The notes beneath the pieces are model-generated. The model worked only from the letters and a program-made list of their open reading frames with translations. It ran no database searches and was not told the origin of the DNA. Shown in pieces: positions 6,817 to 15,007 of a stretch of 45,384 bases of DNA. Positions within the stretch are counted from its first letter, which is position 1; each line of letters begins with the position of its first letter. Source of the stretch: an uncultured Clostridia bacterium (lineage in GTDB: Bacteria; Bacillota; Clostridia; Christensenellales; Aristaeellaceae); NCBI GenBank assembly GCA_947166385.1, contig CAMVEB010000031.1:1-45384 (forward strand), in the 5' to 3' direction. Position numbers and translations under genes: made by a program.

Positions 6817-6879
6817 GTGAAACACACAAGATGGGGGATATCGTTAGCCGCAGATGTTTCTGCTCCGCGCAAGGTCTGA
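6817..6879 (+). CDS. 20-codon leader peptide upstream of the MFS exporter
   Basis: CGGAGGAAAAGACA provides a strong ribosome site 8 nt before a GTG that opens a 20-codon ORF ending at 6879 (MKHTRWGIS... then ...APRKV). It is followed by two inverted repeats, the second masking the exporter's ribosome site. This organisation resembles leader peptides of drug-inducible resistance genes. No similarity to a known leader is recognised. Confidence 0.45.
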   Translation: MKHTRWGISLAADVSAPRKV

Positions 6880-6883
6880 TAAA

Positions 6884-6970
6884 GGACGAAACCTGCACGG
6901 AGCGATCGGGACCCATTCGTCCGGTCAGGCTTTGCGCCGCATGCCAATAAAACATGTAAGGAGCAAAGCC
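6884..6970 (+). promoter_or_regulatory. Attenuator-like hairpins in the exporter leader
   Basis: GGACGAA (6884-6890) pairs with TTCGTCC (6916-6922). GGCTTTGC (6928-6935) pairs perfectly with GCAAAGCC (6963-6970). The latter ends at the base before the exporter ATG and overlaps the last base of its AAGGAG (6958-6963). The second hairpin would hide the translation start. No T-run follows, so control would be of translation. Confidence 0.5.
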
Positions 6971-8257
6971 ATGAAAAAACATTCATTTAAACAACTTCAC
7001 AGTTTTCTTCTGCTGTGGGGATCACAGACCGTATCCCAGCTTGGGACGGCCATGACGGATTATGCGGTGATTATCTGGGTATACAGCCGGAGAGGAACCG
7101 CGTCCAGCGTGACCCTGCTGACGGTATGCACTTTCCTGCCGACGGTCTTCTTCCGCTTCCTGGCGGGCAGCGTGGTGGACCGGCAGAACAAAAAGCGCAT
7201 CATGCTGATCGCGGACCTGCTGGCAGCCTGCGGAACGCTGGCTGTATTTGTGCTGCATTCCGCAGACGTGCTGCAGATCTGGCATCTATATGCGATCAAT
7301 TTCCTGCTCAGCCTCATGAACGCCTTCCAGGAACCGGCCTCCTTTGTCGCTGTCAGTCTGCTGGTTCCGGAGGAGCATTATGCCCGGGCCGGCGGCCTGC
7401 AGGGGTTCAGCGGAGCTGCCGTATCCATTCTGGCCCCGGCGCTGGGCGCGCTGCTGCTGGCCTGCGGCGGACTGGACCTGGTACTGATGGTTGACCTGTC
7501 GACTTTTGCCGTCGCTTTCCTGGTGCTTCTGTTCCTGATCCGGATTCCCGAAGAGAAACGGCAGGCAACGGAAAATGAACCGTTCTCAAAGACCTGCCTG
7601 TCAGGGATCCGCTATCTGAAGGACCATACGGCCATCCTTCGGATGACCCTGTTTCTGGCGGTGATCAATCTCCTGGCGAAGCTGGGCAACGATGGCATGC
7701 TTTCTCCGTTCATCCTTGGCCGCACAGGAAATAACCAGGCTGTGCTTGGCATGGTGCAAAGCTTTACGGCCCTGGGTGTGCTGGCCGGCAGTCTGCTGGC
7801 AACATGGATGAAACCGGCCCGGAAGCGCGTTCCGTTAATCTTTATCACCACCGGCCTGGTCTTCACCGGGAATATCATCCAGGGCCTGACTCAGCAGCCG
7901 TGGCTGTGGTGTGCGGCAGCCTTTGGAAGCTATGCGATGGCAGCCGTGATGAACGTCAACATGGATACCCTGATGCGGGAGAAGGTTCCGCTGGAGATGC
8001 AGGGACGGGTGTTCTCCGCAAAGAGCACCCTCCAGAATTTCACGATTCCGCCGGCGCTCCTGCTGGGCGGACTGTTGGCGGATGAGGTGTTTGAGCCGTT
8101 TATGATGACAGATTCCCCGGCGCAGCGGGCGCTGTCTGTACTCTTTGGGACAGGAAAAGGAGCCGGCATCGGGCTGATGTTCCTGATCACCGGGATTGCT
8201 GGGATGCTGATCAGCTTTACTCGCCTGCGAAAACCGGTCTACAGGGAGCTGGATTAA
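6971..8257 (+). CDS. MFS drug efflux transporter
   Basis: The ATG at 6971 is chosen because of AAGGAG at 7-nt spacing; an upstream in-frame start at 6854 lies inside the leader. The 428-aa product has about 12 hydrophobic segments. It carries the MFS loop DRQNKKRIM after helix 2 and an approximate repeat in the second half around PARKRVP. It resembles the Mef/TetV-like MFS_3 group of macrolide or multidrug exporters. It ends 4 nt inside the convergent kinase-like gene. The substrate cannot be told from sequence, but the leader arrangement supports drug-inducible export. Confidence 0.88.
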   Translation: MKKHSFKQLHSFLLLWGSQTVSQLGTAMTDYAVIIWVYSRRGTASSVTLLTVCTFLPTVFFRFLAGSVVDRQNKKRIMLIADLLAACGTLAVFVLHSADVLQIWHLYAINFLLSLMNAFQEPASFVAVSLLVPEEHYARAGGLQGFSGAAVSILAPALGALLLACGGLDLVLMVDLSTFAVAFLVLLFLIRIPEEKRQATENEPFSKTCLSGIRYLKDHTAILRMTLFLAVINLLAKLGNDGMLSPFILGRTGNNQAVLGMVQSFTALGVLAGSLLATWMKPARKRVPLIFITTGLVFTGNIIQGLTQQPWLWCAAAFGSYAMAAVMNVNMDTLMREKVPLEMQGRVFSAKSTLQNFTIPPALLLGGLLADEVFEPFMMTDSPAQRALSVLFGTGKGAGIGLMFLITGIAGMLISFTRLRKPVYRELD

Positions 8258-8742
8258 CACGGAAACAGATATCTCTTCATTTCTCTGACAACCTCCCGGA
8301 CGCTCTTGTTGTCTGTATCAATCACAATATCTCCCGGGCAGGGCGGAAGATGCAGCCAGTAGTAATTCGTTTCGCCCGGATCGCCGCGCTGATCGTGCCG
8401 CTTTTTCAGCGTGTCCTCCGAACAGGTAAGCGTAAAGGCGATGGTTTGATATTCCCTGGCCGTGATTCCATTCAGGATATTTTCACGGATGTTCGCGTCC
8501 GTGAGCACCACCGAGGTAAAGAATACAAATTCAAAATCCGAATCCAGATAATTGGACAGAACAAAGGACATGCTTCTGTCTCCGTTCCGCAGGCGTTTGT
8601 CCGCCAGGGAAAATGGATGCACGCACCAGCACCAGTCCCCGTCGAGATACGCGCTGTTGTCACAGCTTTCAAAGAGCTTTGTGCCAGCGGCAGTCTTGCC
8701 CACGCAGGGAGACCCGCTGATCAGGATCAGTTTCTTTTGCAT
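8254..8742 (-). CDS. P-loop nucleotide kinase-like protein
   Basis: The 162-aa protein has a Walker A GSPCVGKTAAGTKL at residues 10-23, a DGDWCW acidic segment, and RHDQRGDPG as an arginine-rich lid. This is the layout of small AAA_33/shikimate-kinase-like phosphotransferases. It is cytoplasmic. AGGAGG lies 8 nt before the ATG. It is convergent with the exporter and upstream of nothing else on its strand. The substrate is unknown; antibiotic or nucleoside phosphorylation are both seen in such proteins. Confidence 0.8.
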   Translation of the reverse strand: MQKKLILISGSPCVGKTAAGTKLFESCDNSAYLDGDWCWCVHPFSLADKRLRNGDRSMSFVLSNYLDSDFEFVFFTSVVLTDANIRENILNGITAREYQTIAFTLTCSEDTLKKRHDQRGDPGETNYYWLHLPPCPGDIVIDTDNKSVREVVREMKRYLFPC

Positions 8743-8769
8743 GGCGCCTTCCTCCTGAAATGAACCGAA

Positions 8770-9261
8770 TCATTTTTCTGTACAAAACCTGAACAGCGGA
8801 TCTCCGTTTTCTTCCGTACCATACTGTACCATGCCGCCCTTTTCCATGGCTCGGGCGGAAGCGATGTTCTCCCTGGCACACCCGCCGTGAACGCCGGCAA
8901 GCGCGTATTCCTCCGCCGCGATCCGCAGCAGTTCCTTTACGCACTGCGTTCCGTATCCCTGGTTTCTGTATTCTTCATCCAGCAGGATGAAGATTTCAGG
9001 CTCCGAATGATTTCTCGTGCCGTCCAGACCGCACCAGCCCATGATGGTTCCGGGATGATCCTTCCCGCATACCGCCAGGCAAAGATGACGGATACAGCCT
9101 TTCGTATTCCTTTCGTAATTTCCGCGCATAGAAGCGATCGCTGCCCGCGCCTCTGCGTCAGAAAGCGGATGATGATCGGCAGGCCAGGTCCGGACGACCT
9201 CTGCCAGATCGTCCTCTGTGACAAAATGAAGAATCAGGTTTTCCGATGGATAATCCGTCAT
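8770..9261 (-). CDS. GNAT-family N-acetyltransferase
   Basis: The protein has 163 aa, the usual single-domain GNAT length. Motif A, IFILLDEEYRNQGYGTQCVKEL, gives the acetyl-CoA pyrophosphate loop (R/QxxGxG/A) around residue 100. The following helix and ARENIASARAMEKGGM form motif B. It probably belongs to the RimJ/RimL-like branch. It precedes the kinase-like gene by 27 nt and is likely co-transcribed. The acceptor is unknown. Confidence 0.85.
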   Translation of the reverse strand: MTDYPSENLILHFVTEDDLAEVVRTWPADHHPLSDAEARAAIASMRGNYERNTKGCIRHLCLAVCGKDHPGTIMGWCGLDGTRNHSEPEIFILLDEEYRNQGYGTQCVKELLRIAAEEYALAGVHGGCARENIASARAMEKGGMVQYGTEENGDPLFRFCTEK

Positions 9262-9407
9262 ATCAATGAGTCGCCTCCGTTTCAGAGAGGATGCTTCCTC
9301 CGGTCTCTGTCTGTCGTCATATGTCGATCTCCTCGATCCTCATTTCCTGGAAATTATACAGGATTCAGCCGTTCCCATCAACATGGAAAGGATGCCTTGG
9401 AAGCGGA

Positions 9408-9448
9408 AGCCCGCAGACCTTATGAATTGGGCTCTGCGGGCTTTTTTT
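9408..9448 (+). terminator. Rho-independent terminator
   Basis: AGCCCGCAGA (9408-9417) and TCTGCGGGCT (9433-9442) form a perfect 10-bp stem ending in seven T residues (9442-9448, the first being the last stem base). No gene is recognised on the plus strand between 8257 and here, so it either ends a small unannotated RNA or is an attenuator for the acetyltransferase gene at 9545. Nothing else is seen in 9262-9400. Confidence 0.75.
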
Positions 9449-9544
9449 GATTTTGGGAATATGGTATGATAGGCGGGTGATGGTCGGAAGGTCATCACTC
9501 CCACTTTGAATTATATATCTTTAGAATAAGGGGAGAACAGAAAA

Positions 9545-10012
9545 ATGGAGATCCGAAGAATAGAGGCTGGCGATGAGAAACAAGTATCAAATCTGATAAG
9601 GAAAACAATAAGCATTTCAAACACAAAAGACTATCCTGAGGAACTGATGGATGCATTAATTGCAGAGGAGACACCTGAGCATATCCTTGAACGTGCGAGC
9701 TGGACTCATTTCTATATTGTTGTTGATGAAGACGAGATCATTGGATGCGGTGCAATAGGACCATACTGGGGAAAGGAAGACGAGAGCAGTCTTTTTACAA
9801 TATTTGTTTCGCCTGATTATCAGGGAAAAGGTATTGGGCGCAAAATAGTTGAAACTTTGGAAAATGATGAATACGGGCTTCGGGCAAATAGAATAGAAAT
9901 ACCCGCGTCAATCACGGGAGTCCCATTCTATCTGAAGATGGGATATCAATTCAAAAATGGCATTTCAGAGCCTGACGAAGAGCATTTGATACGTATGGAG
10001 AAGAATAAATAA
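9545..10012 (+). CDS. GNAT-family N-acetyltransferase
   Basis: The 155-aa protein has the GNAT core: strand DEDEIIGCGAIGPYW, motif A SLFTIFVSPDYQGKGIGRKIVETL (QGKGIG acetyl-CoA loop) and the C-terminal PFYLKMGYQ. GGGGAGA lies 8-10 nt upstream of the ATG. Codon use is visibly more AT-rich (AGA, ATA, AAA) than in surrounding genes, suggesting recent acquisition. The next gene is also a GNAT of similar style but is not a close copy. Confidence 0.87.
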   Translation: MEIRRIEAGDEKQVSNLIRKTISISNTKDYPEELMDALIAEETPEHILERASWTHFYIVVDEDEIIGCGAIGPYWGKEDESSLFTIFVSPDYQGKGIGRKIVETLENDEYGLRANRIEIPASITGVPFYLKMGYQFKNGISEPDEEHLIRMEKNK

Positions 10013-10091
10013 CGGTAGGACATGTAAGCCAATGAACTTTGAATTGTATCTTTATTATATCTATGATTGATCAGTAACGGAGAGAGTGGAT

Positions 10092-10562
10092 ATGGATCTG
10101 AACTACAGAAAAGCAACGATCGAGGATATCGATCTTCTGACAAGGACAAGGATCGAAGTTCTTCGCGCCGCTAATAAGCTATCTGACGATACTGACATGA
10201 CAGAGGTCGAATATCAATCATATGAATACTATCGAAAGGCACTTCATGACGGAACGCATACCGCATGCCTGGTTTTTGATGGTGACCGGTTTGCAGGAGC
10301 AGGAGGGATAAGCTATTATCAGGTCATGCCGACATTCCATAATCCAAGCGGAAACAAGGCATATATCATGAATATGTACACCAGGCCGGAATACAGAAGG
10401 CAAGGGATTGCCAGACGGATGCTTGACATCCTGATTAACGATGCAAAAGAAAAGGGCATCAGCTTTATCACGCTGGAAGCAACTTCAATGGGCAGACCGC
10501 TGTATGAAAATGCTGGTTTTGTGACAATGAAAGACGAGATGATTCTACCGGAGTATCATTAG
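10092..10562 (+). CDS. GNAT-family N-acetyltransferase
   Basis: ATG 10092 has GGAGA at 8-nt spacing; the GTG at 10086 would be only 2 nt from it. The 156-aa product has NMYTRPEYRRQGIARRMLDIL (motif A, RRQGIA) and PLYENAGF near the end. Like its upstream neighbour it has an AT-rich codon bias, and the pair lies on the same strand 80 nt apart. The acceptor is unknown. Confidence 0.87.
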   Translation: MDLNYRKATIEDIDLLTRTRIEVLRAANKLSDDTDMTEVEYQSYEYYRKALHDGTHTACLVFDGDRFAGAGGISYYQVMPTFHNPSGNKAYIMNMYTRPEYRRQGIARRMLDILINDAKEKGISFITLEATSMGRPLYENAGFVTMKDEMILPEYH

Positions 10563-10608
10563 AGAGAAAAAATCTGATATTCATCATACATGGAAAGGGC
10601 AGGTATTT

Positions 10609-12384
10609 ATGGAAAAGAAGCGCTCTGAGGGGATCCTGTGGAGAATCCTGTTTTTCCTTGCTGTAGTAATCTCTGCGGCTGTTCTGGAGCTTGGAAAGCA
10701 TACGGTCATTGGGTGGATTCTTGCTGCTTTGCTCCTGGGTGGATATTATCTGATCCGGTCACGATGCTGGAACAAATGGAAAACGGGAAGAAAACTGCTG
10801 GTCCAGGTCGGAATGCTGGCGGCTTTTGCCGCAATCCTTTGGGCCTCCTGGCCGCCGATCCGGCTGATCCCCGCGGTAAAAGGCTCTTCTGCCGGATCCA
10901 CCGGCGTGATTCATGTGGCACAGGGAGATCTGACGGGGGTACTGACCGGGGACGGTCAGGTGGAGGTCTATACGGGAATTCCTTACGCGCAGCCTCCCGT
11001 CGGTCCTCTGCGCTGGAAGGAACCGCAGCCTGCTGACCCCTGGGAGGGCGTCCTGAAGGCGGATCATTTCGCTCCGATGTCCATGCAGACACAGAATCTG
11101 CCGATCTATGATTCCCTTGTTCGGATCATCGGCTACCATGACTATGAGATTTCTTTCAGCGACAACTGTCGTGAAGCTGCCAGTGAGGACTCCCTGTATC
11201 TGAATATCTGGAAACCGGCGGGAAAAGCGGAAAAGCTTCCAGTGCTTGTCTATGTGCACGGAGGATCCCTGCAGACGGGGCAGCCATGGTATGAGGCATA
11301 CAGCGGTGAAGGACTGGCCCGGAAAGGCGTTATCGTTGTGAATATGGGCTATCGGCTGGGAATCTTCGGTTTCTTTGCGGACCGTGAGCTGGCGGCGGAA
11401 TCCCCCAACGGAACGACCGGTAATTACGGTCTGCTGGATCAGATTTGTGCGCTGGAATGGGTGCGGGACAACATCGCCGCCTTTGGCGGAGATCCGGAGA
11501 ATGTCACGCTGGCGGGAGAATCAGCGGGAGCCGCATGCGTGACAGCGCTGTGCACATCCCCGCTGGCGAAAGGTCTGTTCCGCAGGGTCATCGCCGAAAG
11601 CTCTACGGTCACAGCCCGCCATCCGGCGCATTCCTTCCGATCCCTGGAGGACGCGCTGAAAGCAGGCGAAGAAACCAAAGCGCGTATAGGCGTGAAAAGC
11701 ATCGAAGGACTGCGGGAACTTCCCGCGGAGAGGATCGTGGGAGAACTGTCAGCGCACCATCATCTGACGGTGGACGGGTATTCCCTTACAGAGACGCCGT
11801 GGGAATCTTATGAAAAGGGCGTGTTTAACGAGGAAGCCAGGCTTCACGGATTTAACGGGCAGGAATCGGAAGCGTTCATCCTCTTTGACCAGGCGAATCT
11901 GTCCAATTATGACGGAAAGATTCGCGGGTTATTCTCCCCGCAGGAGGCGGAACAGGTTCTGGCGCTCTTTCCGGCTGCAACGGACGCGGAAGCGAAGCGA
12001 AATTGGGCGGATATTTATTCGGCTTTTTATTTCACATACGGCCATGCTGTCTGGGAACGGCAGGCGGCAGGGATTCCATCCTATGAATATCTTTTCACCA
12101 GGAAAAACGGAAGCCTTGGTGACTGGCACAGCGGGGAAGAAGTGTATTTCTACGGGAATATTCCGGAAAAGTCAGGCCTTTATAACGAAACAGACCGGAA
12201 ACTGAGCGAAACCATGCAGCAGTATTTCGTCAATTTTATCCGCACGGGTGATCCGAACGGGAACGGATTGCCTGAGTGGCCGGCAAATACAGGGATCGAA
12301 AACCGGCTGCTGATACTGGATGAGGATATTCGGATGGAAACAGATCCATTCGCGATGCTGTATCCGGTTCTGGATCGGAATTGA
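10609..12384 (+). CDS. Membrane-anchored type-B carboxylesterase
   Basis: The protein has 591 aa. Residues 10-27, 32-49 and 63-80 are hydrophobic helices, so the catalytic domain (from about 100) should face outside. The esterase domain shows VYTGIPYAQPPVGPLRW, SEDSLYLNIW, the oxyanion loop VYVHGGS and GESAGA with Ser305. NGQESEAF supplies the acid and DWHSGEE the histidine. The family hydrolyses carboxylic esters; three N-terminal helices are unusual for it. The ATG follows AAAGGGCAGG at modest strength. The substrate is not evident. Confidence 0.9.
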   Translation: MEKKRSEGILWRILFFLAVVISAAVLELGKHTVIGWILAALLLGGYYLIRSRCWNKWKTGRKLLVQVGMLAAFAAILWASWPPIRLIPAVKGSSAGSTGVIHVAQGDLTGVLTGDGQVEVYTGIPYAQPPVGPLRWKEPQPADPWEGVLKADHFAPMSMQTQNLPIYDSLVRIIGYHDYEISFSDNCREAASEDSLYLNIWKPAGKAEKLPVLVYVHGGSLQTGQPWYEAYSGEGLARKGVIVVNMGYRLGIFGFFADRELAAESPNGTTGNYGLLDQICALEWVRDNIAAFGGDPENVTLAGESAGAACVTALCTSPLAKGLFRRVIAESSTVTARHPAHSFRSLEDALKAGEETKARIGVKSIEGLRELPAERIVGELSAHHHLTVDGYSLTETPWESYEKGVFNEEARLHGFNGQESEAFILFDQANLSNYDGKIRGLFSPQEAEQVLALFPAATDAEAKRNWADIYSAFYFTYGHAVWERQAAGIPSYEYLFTRKNGSLGDWHSGEEVYFYGNIPEKSGLYNETDRKLSETMQQYFVNFIRTGDPNGNGLPEWPANTGIENRLLILDEDIRMETDPFAMLYPVLDRN

Positions 12385-12423
12385 GGGACGCTCCTTTCCG
12401 TTCTGCCTTCGCGGAATGGCTGT

Positions 12424-12555
12424 GAATTGTATTTTGAACTGTACTGCATCGCTCCCAACACATTTATACGCAGGCATGAGGAACAGAGCTATACGCATAA
12501 TCTGCTGCCGGAAGGTTCTGCAAAACCTGTGGTATGGGGATATGAGCTGATCTGA
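12424..12555 (+). pseudogene. Possible 3' remnant of an unidentified gene
   Basis: One frame stays open through NGCELYFELYC..., a charged segment RRHEEQSY and a terminal KPVVWGYELI before a stop. It has no start codon or ribosome site. It happens to lie in the same frame as the esterase, separated from it by the esterase stop. It reads like a genuine protein end, but no family is recognised. The rest of 12385-12600 holds nothing else beyond a GAGGGACG element at 12383. Confidence 0.25.
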
Positions 12556-12620
12556 CGGAACGGCGCTTGCTTCACAGCATTTCCTTTTTGTGCTATAACG
12601 GCAGGACGCCCCTTTGTTCC

Positions 12621-12688
12621 TTTTCTTGCGGGATGAGGAGTCGTCAGACAGAATAAACAGGTCGCTTCAATACGCAGTGAGTCCGACA
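12621..12688 (+). promoter_or_regulatory. Promoter block of sfsA (copy A of a 68-bp repeat)
   Basis: TTGCGG (12626-12631), a 17-bp spacer and CAGAAT (12649-12654) form a weak promoter 24 nt before the gene's ribosome site. The block aligns gap-free with 15163-15230 (56 of 68 bases by eye), which lies before the peptidase E gene. Confidence 0.7.
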
Positions 12689-12712
12689 AAATCAAACGGA
12701 GGAGAGCGGCCA

Positions 12713-13381
12713 ATGAACTATCAAAAAATCACCAGGGCAGTTTTCATCGACCGTCCGAACCGATTCATTGCTCATGTCGAAACAGACGGATCCGTGAATA
12801 CTGTGCATGTCAAAAACACAGGTCGCTGTAAAGAGCTGCTGATCTCCGGAGCGGAAGTATGGCTTTCCGGATCAGATAATCCCGCCAGAAAGACGGCGTA
12901 TGACCTGATTTCTGTGAGAAAGTCAAACGGACTGCTTGTCAATATAGACAGTCAGGCTCCAAATGCCGTGGCCCGCGAGTGGATGGACGCACAGGGCTTT
13001 GACGTAATACGGCCTGAGTATCAATATGGTCAGTCCCGTTTGGATTTCATGATGGAACGTGGCGGTGAACGGTTTCTGATGGAAGTCAAGGGATGCACCC
13101 TTGAACGGGATGGGATCGGCTACTTTCCGGACGCACCGACACAGCGGGGCACAAAGCATCTGCGCGAGCTGGCAAAGGCGATCGGATTCCAGCCGGTTCT
13201 GATGTTTGTGATTCAGATGGACGGAATCACGGAAGTACGGGGGAACCGGGAAACAGACCCGTCTTTCTGCAAAGCGCTGGAAGACGCGAAGAAAGCTGGT
13301 GTGAAAGTGATCTTTTTGCCCTGTCATGTGGAACCGGACAGTTTATCCTTTGTGGATCATGGAACAGGCCCCCGGCTTTGA
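12713..13381 (+). CDS. sfsA: Sugar fermentation stimulation protein homologue SfsA
   Basis: The protein has 222 aa from the ATG at 12713, with GGAGGAG 8 nt upstream. The family signature is clear: RPNRFIAHVE, VHVKNTGRCKELL, DSQAPNAVA, the nuclease-like core RLDFMMER...FLMEVKGCTL, FPDAPTQRGTKHLREL, and VLMFVIQMD. SfsA proteins have a restriction-endonuclease-like fold with D...ExK (here LDF and EVKG) and an OB-like N-terminus. Binding or cleavage of nucleic acid is suspected but unproven. The acetyltransferase gene follows closely. Confidence 0.95.
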   Translation: MNYQKITRAVFIDRPNRFIAHVETDGSVNTVHVKNTGRCKELLISGAEVWLSGSDNPARKTAYDLISVRKSNGLLVNIDSQAPNAVAREWMDAQGFDVIRPEYQYGQSRLDFMMERGGERFLMEVKGCTLERDGIGYFPDAPTQRGTKHLRELAKAIGFQPVLMFVIQMDGITEVRGNRETDPSFCKALEDAKKAGVKVIFLPCHVEPDSLSFVDHGTGPRL

Positions 13382-13482
13382 AGAAGAAAGTGATTGGAAT
13401 GAGAACAAAGATAAAATTGCAATCACGGGTGCCTGCTGAGTTGGCCGGGCAGGAAAACTTTATGGATAATGGGGAGACAGTT

Positions 13483-14034
13483 ATGCTTGGATTGAGACCG
13501 TTTCGTTCGCCGGATGCAAGGACGATCATCACCTGGACAAGTGAGCCTGAAGAATTCTATAAATGGTCAGCAGGGATGATGGGAGATTATCCTGTTTCCG
13601 AAGAGAAATTGCTGGAAGTTGTTTCCGGGAGAGAGGATAATACGAAATTCTTTCCCTTTGTGGCATTTGACGAAAGCGGCCTTGTCGGTTTTTTTACGGT
13701 CAGGATTCCGGGAAATGATGACAGAAAGGTTCGATTTGGATTTGTCATTGTTGATCCGATGAAAAGAGGCCAGGGATATGGAAGCCGGATGCTCAGGCTG
13801 GGACTGAAATATGCGTTTGAAATATACGGTGCAAACGAGGTCAGTCTTGGAGTGTTTGATAATAACAGGGCGGCTTATCACTGCTATAAAAGGGTAGGCT
13901 TCAGGGAAAACGGCGATCGTGTGGTATATAAGATCTGCGGAGAAGACTGGACTGACATTGAAATGACAGCGGCCTCCGCAATTTCCATCACCCTGCAGCC
14001 TGACGGCGTTGTTTTCAAAGCTCCCGCGGAGTGA
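13483..14034 (+). CDS. GNAT-family N-acetyltransferase
   Basis: ATG 13483 is preferred because GGGGAGA lies just upstream and GNAT homology begins at LRPFRSPDA. In-frame starts at 13462 and 13378 would add a non-conserved head. The 183-aa product has FGFVIVDPMKRGQGYGSRMLRL (RGQGYG loop) and ANEVSLGVFDNNRAAYHCYKRVGF. About 30 residues beyond the usual GNAT end form an extra C-terminal strand-rich tail. It lies on the sfsA strand and is probably co-transcribed. Confidence 0.87.
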   Translation: MLGLRPFRSPDARTIITWTSEPEEFYKWSAGMMGDYPVSEEKLLEVVSGREDNTKFFPFVAFDESGLVGFFTVRIPGNDDRKVRFGFVIVDPMKRGQGYGSRMLRLGLKYAFEIYGANEVSLGVFDNNRAAYHCYKRVGFRENGDRVVYKICGEDWTDIEMTAASAISITLQPDGVVFKAPAE

Positions 14035-14062
14035 CACAGCCTCTGACCAAAAGGAAAACAAC

Positions 14063-14092
14063 GGCGCAATCCCATCGTCAGCGGATTGCGCC
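14063..14092. terminator. Hairpin between convergent genes
   Basis: GGCGCAATCC (14063-14072) and GGATTGCGCC (14083-14092) form a perfect 10-bp stem. The minus-strand side continues into GTTGTTTTCC, so it could back up the adjacent minus-strand terminator. On the plus strand no T-run follows. Confidence 0.5.
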
Positions 14093-14098
14093 GCACCG

Positions 14099-14122
14099 AA
14101 AAAACCGGCTCCGAAGAGCCGG
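14099..14122 (-). terminator. Rho-independent terminator of the lipoprotein gene
   Basis: Read on the minus strand, CCGGCTC, the stable TTCG tetraloop and GAGCCGG are followed by six T residues. It lies 24 nt after the lipoprotein gene's stop. Confidence 0.85.
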
Positions 14123-14145
14123 GCAGGGGAAATGATCTGAATCAA

Positions 14146-14805
14146 TCAGTTCCAGGGGGAATAGGTGTAGAGCAGTTCAGCCAGTTTGCCGTTCTCATCA
14201 AAGGAGACCTTGGTGTTGTACGGGGCAAAGTTGGTGTCTTCCAGCAGGAGATCGAGCAGCTCGTCGTAGCCCTTCTTCACCGGCGCTTCCAGGTTCTCCG
14301 GATCGCTCCAGTCCAGGAAGCTGATGTCCTTGTCCAGCGGGATCGTGATGGTGAAGATTTCCGTAAAGAACATATTGTCGTTTTCCGTGCGGGCAACATA
14401 ATGTCCGTCATCTGTCTTGGTGAAGAAATATCCGAGGGAGTTCTGATCCTTGATGCTGAATCCGTCCTCTTCGGCTGTTTTTTCCGTGACAAAGATGGCG
14501 CTTCCGGGAGCGAAAGCGATGATATCGTGCTCCTTCAGGTTTTCAATGTCCTGTGCTTCGAAATGGGTTTCCTCACAGGCGGTGAGGGTGATTGTCCAGA
14601 TCGAATCTTCGTCCTGGCCGTAGCATTCATTCTTGCTGACACGGGCTTCAAAGGTTTTCCCGGCGGCCAGAGCCTTGAACGTTTCGGACATGCTCGGCCT
14701 GTAAAGGTTCGAGGTGGGGGGTTCTTCCGCGCAGGCGGTTACCGCCAGGCAGGTGATCAGCAGTGCACACAGAACGGCCGACAGAATGGTTGAAAGTTTT
14801 TTCAT
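14146..14805 (-). CDS. Putative secreted lipoprotein of unknown function
   Basis: The 219-aa product starts with MKKLSTIL, a hydrophobic signal and VTAC, a plausible lipobox with the modified cysteine at about residue 25. The mature part is acidic with a mixed strand/helix pattern (TFEARVSKNE, DSIWTITLTACEETHF, IAFAPGSAIFVTEK). No domain is recognised; the repeated pattern of short strands suggests a beta-rich extracytoplasmic domain. GAGGAGGAAAAA precedes the ATG. It has its own terminator and a structured upstream leader. Confidence 0.8.
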   Translation of the reverse strand: MKKLSTILSAVLCALLITCLAVTACAEEPPTSNLYRPSMSETFKALAAGKTFEARVSKNECYGQDEDSIWTITLTACEETHFEAQDIENLKEHDIIAFAPGSAIFVTEKTAEEDGFSIKDQNSLGYFFTKTDDGHYVARTENDNMFFTEIFTITIPLDKDISFLDWSDPENLEAPVKKGYDELLDLLLEDTNFAPYNTKVSFDENGKLAELLYTYSPWN

Positions 14806-14838
14806 TTTTTCCTCCTCAATTAAATATGGGTGTTATTC

Positions 14839-14892
14839 CAGGCGCTGTTTGCGCCTGACATCTGTTAATACGCAGCACAGGGAACAGATGTC
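14839..14892 (-). promoter_or_regulatory. Two adjacent hairpins upstream of the lipoprotein gene
   Basis: CAGGCGC (14839-14845) pairs with GCGCCTG (14851-14857). GACATCTGTT (14857-14866) pairs perfectly with AACAGATGTC (14883-14892). They abut at base 14857 and lie 34-87 bp before the start of the lipoprotein gene, where its 5' untranslated region should be. They may be RNA structure or operator. Confidence 0.55.
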
Positions 14893-15007
14893 AGTTTCAA
14901 CTGCTCTTTTCTCGTGTCCGTAAGTATCGCCGTCGCAAGGAAAGACCAAGAAAGCCCAAGGAAGAACAACCCGAGGATGACGGAGCAACCGGCACCTGGT
15001 AAAACAG

